Source: Bacillota bacterium (GTDB lineage Bacteria; Bacillota_E; Symbiobacteriia; Symbiobacteriales; Symbiobacteriaceae). Taken from it: a stretch of DNA of 17,747 nt. Where the stretch lies: assembly GCA_003242675.1 (NCBI GenBank), contig QGVE01000048.1, positions 1 through 17,747 on the forward strand. The letters are read 5' to 3'. A model generated the notes under the pieces. The model did not search any database. It was not told the DNA's origin and saw only the letters and a program-made list of their open reading frames with translations. The translations under genes were made by a program, and so were the position numbers. The stretch's first letter is position 1. Every line of letters begins with the position of its first letter. Positions 13,237 to 17,747 of the stretch are shown here, piece after piece.

Positions 13237-14223
13237 TTACTCCTCGTCCTCGGTGGAGGAGGATTCCTCGTCGCCCGCCGGGAAGTACCGGTCGAGGCCG
13301 GGGATCTCCTCCACGGGCAGGTACAGCTCGATCAGCTCTCCCTGCCGCAGCACCGTCATGGGAACCTGGTCGCCGTAGCGCCGCGTGGAGAGGATCTTGC
13401 GGATCATGCCCGTGCTCAGGACCGGCTGCCGGTCCGCGACGGCCATGATCATGTCCATCTCCTGCACGCCGGCCCGCCGGCCCGGTCCGTCGGCGGCGAC
13501 GTGATGCACGACCAGGCCCCGGTCTGTCGGCAGGTTCAGCATCTCGACCCAGATGTCGTCGATGACGTCCACCTCGCCGGAGAAGCCCAGCCACGGGTGG
13601 ATGGCGTAGCCGTAGTCGATGATCTGGCTCGCCACGCGGGCCGCCACCGAGGCCTGGATGGCCAGGCCGAGCCCGCCCTGCCAGGGGATGCCGTTGATCC
13701 CCACCACCCGCCCCTCGAGGTCGATCAGGGGGCCCCCGGCGTTCCCGGGGTGGATCGCGGCGCTGGTCAGCAGGAGCCCGTCCACCGGCACATTGCCCCT
13801 GCCGCGCGCCTTGGGGCGGTAGACGGTGCGGTCGCTGCTGCTGATGACGCCGCTGGTGGCCGTGAGCTCCTGCCCCAGAGCAAAGCCCACCGCGGCGACG
13901 AAGAGCCCCACGGGCGTGGTGCCGTCCGGCGCAAAAGTGGGCGGATCGAACGGAAGCCTGTCCTCGACCTGCAGGACCGTCAGGAAGTAGAGCGGATCGA
14001 TGCCGACGCACTGTGCACGCCGCCGCTTCCCGTCTGCCGTCTTGATCGTGATCTCGTCCTCGGGGGCGACGATCTGCGCCGTCGTGATGATATGATAATG
14101 GTCCAGGATGACCCCGGTGCCCAGGGCGATCTGTCCCGTCTTGGGCGTGACGGCGTAGACGTGCACCACTGCCGGGCGCACCCGGTCAAGCGCCGCAATC
14201 AGGGCCGAGGAAAACGGATCCAC
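13237..14223 (-). CDS. HtrA-like PDZ protein without catalytic residues (pseudoprotease)
   Basis: This 328-aa protein has a trypsin-like domain (about 5-195) and a PDZ domain (about 205-300) in the order found in HtrA/DegP, then a short acidic tail. The fold motifs are preserved, but the catalytic triad is gone. The His position reads TTAQIV (Q50, codon 14074-14076), the Asp position reads DPLYFLTVL (F80, codon 13984-13986), and the Ser position reads HPGNAGGPLID (A162, codon 13738-13740). There is no signal peptide or N-terminal membrane helix, so a cytoplasmic scaffolding or sensing role is more likely than proteolysis. The reading frame is intact and codon use is normal, so it is not a decayed gene. 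The start is GTG 14223, with GGGGGT 6 nt upstream; GTG 14229 is the alternative. It is monocistronic with a good sigma-A promoter. Confidence 0.88.
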   Translation of the reverse strand: MDPFSSALIAALDRVRPAVVHVYAVTPKTGQIALGTGVILDHYHIITTAQIVAPEDEITIKTADGKRRRAQCVGIDPLYFLTVLQVEDRLPFDPPTFAPDGTTPVGLFVAAVGFALGQELTATSGVISSSDRTVYRPKARGRGNVPVDGLLLTSAAIHPGNAGGPLIDLEGRVVGINGIPWQGGLGLAIQASVAARVASQIIDYGYAIHPWLGFSGEVDVIDDIWVEMLNLPTDRGLVVHHVAADGPGRRAGVQEMDMIMAVADRQPVLSTGMIRKILSTRRYGDQVPMTVLRQGELIELYLPVEEIPGLDRYFPAGDEESSSTEDEE

Positions 14224-14266
14224 GCCCACACCCCCAATCGTTTCAACCTAACCGCTCTAACAAGCC

Positions 14267-14295
14267 ATTTTACGTAGGGCCGTGCGGCACCTCAA
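14267..14295 (-). promoter_or_regulatory. Putative sigma-A promoter for the HtrA-like gene
   Basis: On the minus strand TTGAGG (14295-14290), a 17-nt spacer and TAAAAT (14272-14267) make a good match to the housekeeping consensus. Transcription would start near 14260, leaving a 5' leader of about 37 nt. Confidence 0.6.
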
Positions 14296-14298
14296 CCC

Positions 14299-14318
14299 CG
14301 GGCCGGCGGAGCGGCCCG
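14299..14318. repeat. Inverted repeat upstream of the ABC exporter operon
   Basis: CGGGCCG and CGGCCCG (7-bp arms) flank a 6-nt spacer, just upstream of the minus-strand HtrA-like promoter and about 85 bp before the ABC ATPase gene. It could be an operator or chance GC symmetry. I see no good plus-strand promoter for the ABC operon. Confidence 0.3.
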
Positions 14319-14403
14319 AACGAACCTGCCCGGCCGGAGCGTCCTTTAGACGGGCAGGAAGACATCGGTACCGAGTGAACATTGACTGTGGAGGGGGCAC
14401 CGC

Positions 14404-15126
14404 ATGATTCAACTGGTGAACGTCTCGAAGAGCTACAGCGGCGGGACGAAAAAGGCGGTGGACAACATCAGCCTGACGATCCGCCCGGGCGAGATCTTCG
14501 GATTCCTCGGTCCCAACGGGGCAGGCAAGACGACCACCATCAAGATGATCGTCGGACTCCTCCGCCCCGACAGCGGCACGGTGCGGGTCTGCGGCTACGA
14601 TGTCGTCCGGCAGCCCCTGGAGGCCAAGCGGCAGATCGCCTACGTGCCCGACACCCCCAGGGTCTACGACAAGCTCACGGGCCTGGAATACCTGAACTTC
14701 ATCGCCGACGTCTGCGGCCTCAGCCCCCGGGAGCGGCAGGAGCGCATCGAGCGCCTCGCCGACGCCTTCGAGCTCACCAACGCGCTCTTCGACCGTGTGG
14801 AGAGCTACTCCCACGGCATGCAGCAGAAGCTGGTGCTGATCTCGGCCCTCATGCGGAATCCCCCGGTGTGGGTGCTGGACGAGCCCATGGTCGGGCTGGA
14901 TCCCCGCTCCGCCCACCAGCTGAAGGAGCTGATGGTCGAGCACACCCGGCAGAACCGGACGCTCTTCTTCTCCACCCACGTGCTCGAAGTGGCGGAGCGG
15001 CTCTGCGACCGCGTCGCCATCATCAACAAGGGGCGCATCATCGCCTGCGGCACCCTGGATGAGCTGCGCCGGGGCCAGGCCGACGAGACGCTCGAGTCCA
15101 TCTTCCTGGAGTTGACGGAGAAATGA
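14404..15126 (+). CDS. ABC exporter ATP-binding protein
   Basis: This 240-aa ABC ATPase works with the permease encoded next to it. Walker A GPNGAGKTT is near residues 38-46, the signature motif is the variant YSHGMQQK, Walker B is VWVLDEP, and the switch histidine lies in 'LFFSTHVLE'. The variant signature (SHGM instead of SGGQ) is usual in the ABC-2 exporter group that includes EcsA and YthP. Its ATG has GGAGGGGG about 6 nt upstream. Its stop overlaps the permease start (ATGA), so translation is coupled. The substrate is unknown. Confidence 0.92.
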   Translation: MIQLVNVSKSYSGGTKKAVDNISLTIRPGEIFGFLGPNGAGKTTTIKMIVGLLRPDSGTVRVCGYDVVRQPLEAKRQIAYVPDTPRVYDKLTGLEYLNFIADVCGLSPRERQERIERLADAFELTNALFDRVESYSHGMQQKLVLISALMRNPPVWVLDEPMVGLDPRSAHQLKELMVEHTRQNRTLFFSTHVLEVAERLCDRVAIINKGRIIACGTLDELRRGQADETLESIFLELTEK

Positions 15127-16778
15127 GGAACCTCTGGCCGCTGGTGAAGGTGCAGCTCCTTCAGACGTGGCGCGGCAGCCTCGAGCGCATGTCGGGCACG
15201 CGGTCCCGCCTGGGGCTGCTTCTGGTCCCCCTGCTCATTATGGCATTTATCCCCCTCGTTGTCATGTTCGCCACTATCTACGCCGGGCTCTACAAGGCGC
15301 TGGAGCCCCTCGGGCTGGGCCACTACATCCTCGCCATGGCGCTCACGGCCGGGCAGCTGCTCTGCCTGATCTTCGGCGTGCTCTACATTATCTCCGCCTT
15401 CTATTTCAGCCAGGACCTTCGCCTCCTGATCCCGCTGCCCCTGCGGCCGGGGGAGATCGTCCTGTCCAAGCTGGTGTCGGTCCTCCTGGGCGAGTGCCTG
15501 AGCATGGCGCCCGTGGTGGTGCCCGGCCTGGTCGTCTACGGCGCCCTGGCCGACGTGGGGCCGCTCTACATCCCCTTCGCCGTGCTCATCTACCTGATGC
15601 TCCCCGTGTTCCCCCTGGTGCTTTCCGGGCTCTTCAGCCTGCTGCTGATGCGGGTTACGGCGCTGCGCCGCAACCGGGACCTGTTCCGGGTCTTCGGCGC
15701 CCTGGTGGGCATCGCCCTCGCCATCGGCATCCAGTTCACCACCCGGTTCCATGCGGACGGTCTCCAGGCGGAGGACGTGCAGCGGTTCATCGAGACCCAG
15801 CAGACCGTGGTCACCGGCGTCACCCGCTGGCTCGTCACGTCGGCCTGGGGCACCCAGGCCCTGCAGGCCGGCAGCCCGGCCCTGGGCATCCCGGCCTTCC
15901 TGCTGTTCACCGGTGCGACCGCGGCCTCCCTGGCGCTCCTGGCCGCCGGCGCGGAGCGGTTCTTCCTCAGCAGCATCCTGAGCGGCGAGGAGGGGGCCTC
16001 CTCGCGGCGGCAGGTCAGCCGGTCCGAGCTGGCGGCGCGGACGGGGCGGGTGCAGTCCCCCCTCCGGGCGCTGTTGGTCCGGGAGGTCCGCCTGCTCAAC
16101 CGCAACGCCAGCTACCTGATGACCGCCCTCATCACGCCCCTGCTCCTCCCCATCATCATCCTGATCCCGATGGCGAGCGGAAACCTCGTCGTCGAGGGCT
16201 TCGACCTCTCCGGGGTTGCGCAGTCCCCTTGGACGCCGGTGGTCATGCTGGCCGTCCTCTTCGGCCTGTGCTCCACCTCCGCTCTCCCCTCGTCCGCCAT
16301 CAGCCGCGAGGGGCCGTGGTTCTGGATCAGCCAGTCCCTGCCGGTGGCGCCACGGGTGCAGATCCACGCCAAGCTCCTGCACAGCCTGCTCTTCCATCTC
16401 ATCAACCTGCTCCTCGTAGGCGCCGGCGCCGCCTGGCTGGGGATCCTCACCCCGCGCAACCTGGCCCTCCTGCTGCTGGGCGGAGTGCCCCTCTGCGTCA
16501 TCAGCGGCTACAGCGGGCTGCTGGTGGACGTGCTGAAGCCCGTCCTCCAGTGGACCGACCCGCAGCAGGCCATGAAGGGGAACATCAACTCGCTCCTGGC
16601 CATGCTGGTCCACGTGGGGATCACCGCCGTCACGGCCGCCGCGGCCATCCTCATTTACGTGACGGTCCGCCCGTTCTTCCTCCCCGGCCTGGTGATCGTC
16701 CTGGCCCTGGAGGCCTGGCTGCTGGGCCGGATCGTGGGTGGGCTCGCCGACGTCCGCTATACCCAGTACGAGTTGTAG
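15123..16778 (+). CDS. ABC-2-type exporter permease
   Basis: This 551-aa integral membrane protein has about 12 hydrophobic segments in two halves, separated by a hydrophilic region (around 285-310, rich in Arg, Ser and Gly). That layout fits the large two-half permeases of the ABC-2 superfamily. Notable segments are 'RLGLLLVPLLIMAFIPLVVMFATIYAGLY', 'FYFSQDLRLLIPLPLRPGEIVLSKL' (a hallmark of this permease group: the 'LLlPLPvrp.eil.aK' motif), and 'WFWISQSLPVAPRVQIHAKLL', a repeat of that motif in the second half. It starts at the ATG overlapping the ATPase stop. The substrate cannot be inferred; bacteriocins, lipids or peptides are all possible. Confidence 0.85.
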   Translation: MRNLWPLVKVQLLQTWRGSLERMSGTRSRLGLLLVPLLIMAFIPLVVMFATIYAGLYKALEPLGLGHYILAMALTAGQLLCLIFGVLYIISAFYFSQDLRLLIPLPLRPGEIVLSKLVSVLLGECLSMAPVVVPGLVVYGALADVGPLYIPFAVLIYLMLPVFPLVLSGLFSLLLMRVTALRRNRDLFRVFGALVGIALAIGIQFTTRFHADGLQAEDVQRFIETQQTVVTGVTRWLVTSAWGTQALQAGSPALGIPAFLLFTGATAASLALLAAGAERFFLSSILSGEEGASSRRQVSRSELAARTGRVQSPLRALLVREVRLLNRNASYLMTALITPLLLPIIILIPMASGNLVVEGFDLSGVAQSPWTPVVMLAVLFGLCSTSALPSSAISREGPWFWISQSLPVAPRVQIHAKLLHSLLFHLINLLLVGAGAAWLGILTPRNLALLLLGGVPLCVISGYSGLLVDVLKPVLQWTDPQQAMKGNINSLLAMLVHVGITAVTAAAAILIYVTVRPFFLPGLVIVLALEAWLLGRIVGGLADVRYTQYEL

Positions 16779-16790
16779 GGAGATGATCCG

Positions 16791-17006
16791 ATGGGTCGCT
16801 GGCTGATGGCCATAGGTGCGCTGCTCTTCTTCGTGGGCGGTACGATCGCCCTGTTTGAGCGCCTCCTGCCCGGCATCGGCCGGCTGCCGGGCGACATCAT
16901 CATCCGGCGCGGGAACTTCACCTTTTACTTCCCGATCGCCACCAGCCTGCTCGCCAGCGTCGTCCTCACGCTGCTCCTCTGGCTCTGGCAGCGGCTGGGG
17001 CGCTGA
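16791..17006 (+). CDS. DUF2905 membrane protein
   Basis: This 71-aa protein has two membrane helices (about 5-22 and 48-66). Between them is the motif 'GRLPGDIIIRRGNFTFYFPIATSLL', the hallmark of the DUF2905 family. The function of the family is not known. It has AGGGAGATG as its ribosome binding region and begins 12 nt after the permease stop, so it is in the same operon. Confidence 0.93.
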   Translation: MGRWLMAIGALLFFVGGTIALFERLLPGIGRLPGDIIIRRGNFTFYFPIATSLLASVVLTLLLWLWQRLGR

Positions 17007-17061
17007 GCGGCAGTTGACGGCAGGCTGGCCGCTGACATCAAACGAATGGGGGGACGGAACG

Positions 17062-17685
17062 ATGATCTTCATCGGCAACCGCAGTCAGCAGTTCTACCAG
17101 GTGCTCCGGGCGGCGACGGAGAACGCCGCGGAGGTGGCCAGCCTGCTGGGGCGGCTTCTCGAGGAACCCGCAACCGTCGGGAGCCTGGCGCCCGAGATCA
17201 AGCAGCTGGAGTCGAAGGGCGACGACCTCACCCACAAGCTCTTCGAGCTGATGCACAAGACCTTCGCCACGCCGCTGGACCGGGCCGACCTGGCTGCGCT
17301 CGGCGTCGCCATCGACAACGTGGTCGACGCCATGGAGGCCGCGGCCGCCCGGGTCGCCATCTACCGGCTGGCCGCCTCTGACAAGCATCTGCGCGCCTTC
17401 GCGCAGATCCTGCGCGCACAGGCGACCGAGCTGGTCGCTGCGATCGACCTGCTGGCGGGCGGCAAGCTGCTGGAAATCCGGGACCGCATCCGCCAGATCA
17501 ACACCCTGGAGAACCACGGCGACGACGAGCTGCGGCTCGCGCTGTCCGGGCTGATGGACCGCAGCACATCCGACCCGATCCAGTTCATCACGATGAAGGA
17601 GATCTACGAGATGCTGGAGCAGGCCACCGACGAGGTGGAAAAGGTGGCCAACACCCTCGAGGGCGTGATCATGAAGCGGTCCTGA
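17062..17685 (+). CDS. DUF47 family (PhoU-like) protein
   Basis: This 207-aa all-helical cytoplasmic protein belongs to the DUF47/PhoU-like family. Markers are 'FYQVLRAATENAAEVASLL', 'IKQLESKGDDLTHKLFELMHKTFATPLDRADLAALGVAIDNVVDAMEAAAARV' (with the E/D-rich D..H.. metal-type motifs) and 'MKEIYEMLEQATDEVEKVANTLEGVIMK' at the end. Relatives are commonly encoded beside PiT-type phosphate transporters and are thought to regulate them. Here the only visible neighbours are the ABC exporter and DUF2905 genes, and a long terminator hairpin follows. The ATG has a GGGGGG about 8 nt upstream. Its pairing with phosphate uptake is inference, since the pst operon in this window lacks phoU. Confidence 0.9.
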   Translation: MIFIGNRSQQFYQVLRAATENAAEVASLLGRLLEEPATVGSLAPEIKQLESKGDDLTHKLFELMHKTFATPLDRADLAALGVAIDNVVDAMEAAAARVAIYRLAASDKHLRAFAQILRAQATELVAAIDLLAGGKLLEIRDRIRQINTLENHGDDELRLALSGLMDRSTSDPIQFITMKEIYEMLEQATDEVEKVANTLEGVIMKRS

Positions 17686-17708
17686 CGGTACACGGTAGTG
17701 GAAACACC

Positions 17709-17747
17709 AGGGTCCTCGCCCCGCCTTCCGGCCGGGGCGAGGACCCT
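17709..17747 (+). terminator. Terminator hairpin at the window edge
   Basis: A perfect 14-bp stem, AGGGTCCTCGCCCC (17709-17722) with GGGGCGAGGACCCT (17734-17747), has an 11-nt loop. The position of any U tract is beyond the window, so the terminator call rests on the stem and its position 23 nt after the DUF47 stop. Confidence 0.65.

Noticed and set aside
14805..17078. A 757-codon open frame on the minus strand
   Set aside because: It is antisense to the ABC ATPase/permease, DUF2905 and DUF47 genes, and its product is low-complexity (rich in H, Q, E, G, R), as expected from the opposite strand of GC-rich coding DNA.
1..17747. CRISPR array, tRNA, rRNA, insertion sequence or prophage
   Set aside because: No regularly spaced repeats, no tRNA or rRNA signatures, no transposase-like protein and no long direct or terminal inverted repeats were found on reading both strands.

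Overview
The window looks like chromosomal DNA from a GC-rich, endospore-forming member of the Firmicutes, most like Symbiobacterium. That placement is inferred from a clear Spo0A, a PyrR-type attenuator, DUF2905 and Asp23-family proteins, GGAGG-type ribosome binding sites, frequent GTG starts and GC-rich codon use. I could not run a database search. No rRNA, tRNA, CRISPR array, insertion sequence or prophage is visible, and coding density is high.

Layout. (1) 1-152: the 3' end of a PH-domain protein gene, convergent with rpoN across a shared bidirectional terminator. (2) 259-4920, minus strand: pstS-pstC-pstA-pstB (high-affinity phosphate uptake) followed by rpoN (sigma-54). A textbook -24/-12 sigma-54 promoter lies inside the 3' end of pstB and points at rpoN. 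The pst leader carries a promoter with a hairpin/U-tract terminator almost at its +1. (3) 5199-5525, plus: a small orphan protein, then a bidirectional terminator. (4) 5573-6391, minus: a P-loop protein fused to an Asp23/Gls24 domain. (5) 6392-6846: a gene-free stretch with palindromes, then a TPM-like lipoprotein gene (6847-7407) and a strong terminator. (6) 7486-8718, minus: the uracil permease uraA with a complete PyrR-binding attenuator. (7) 9020-9778, plus: spo0A, alone and with altered receiver residues. (8) 9809-13127, minus: a P-loop ATPase gene and a four-subunit 2-oxoacid:ferredoxin oxidoreductase (delta-alpha-beta-gamma). (9) 13237-14223, minus: an HtrA-like protein that has lost all three catalytic residues. 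(10) 14404-17685, plus: an ABC-2 exporter pair, a DUF2905 membrane protein and a DUF47 (PhoU-like) protein, with a long terminator hairpin at the window edge.

Working together. PstSCAB imports phosphate. pst read-through could feed rpoN, whose own sigma-54 promoter suggests autoregulation. UraA is controlled by uridine nucleotides through PyrR. The oxidoreductase turns 2-oxoacids plus CoA into acyl-CoA and reduced ferredoxin. The points most worth a second look are the rpoN autoregulatory promoter, the HtrA pseudoprotease, the altered Spo0A receiver, the P-loop/Asp23 fusion and the pst leader.
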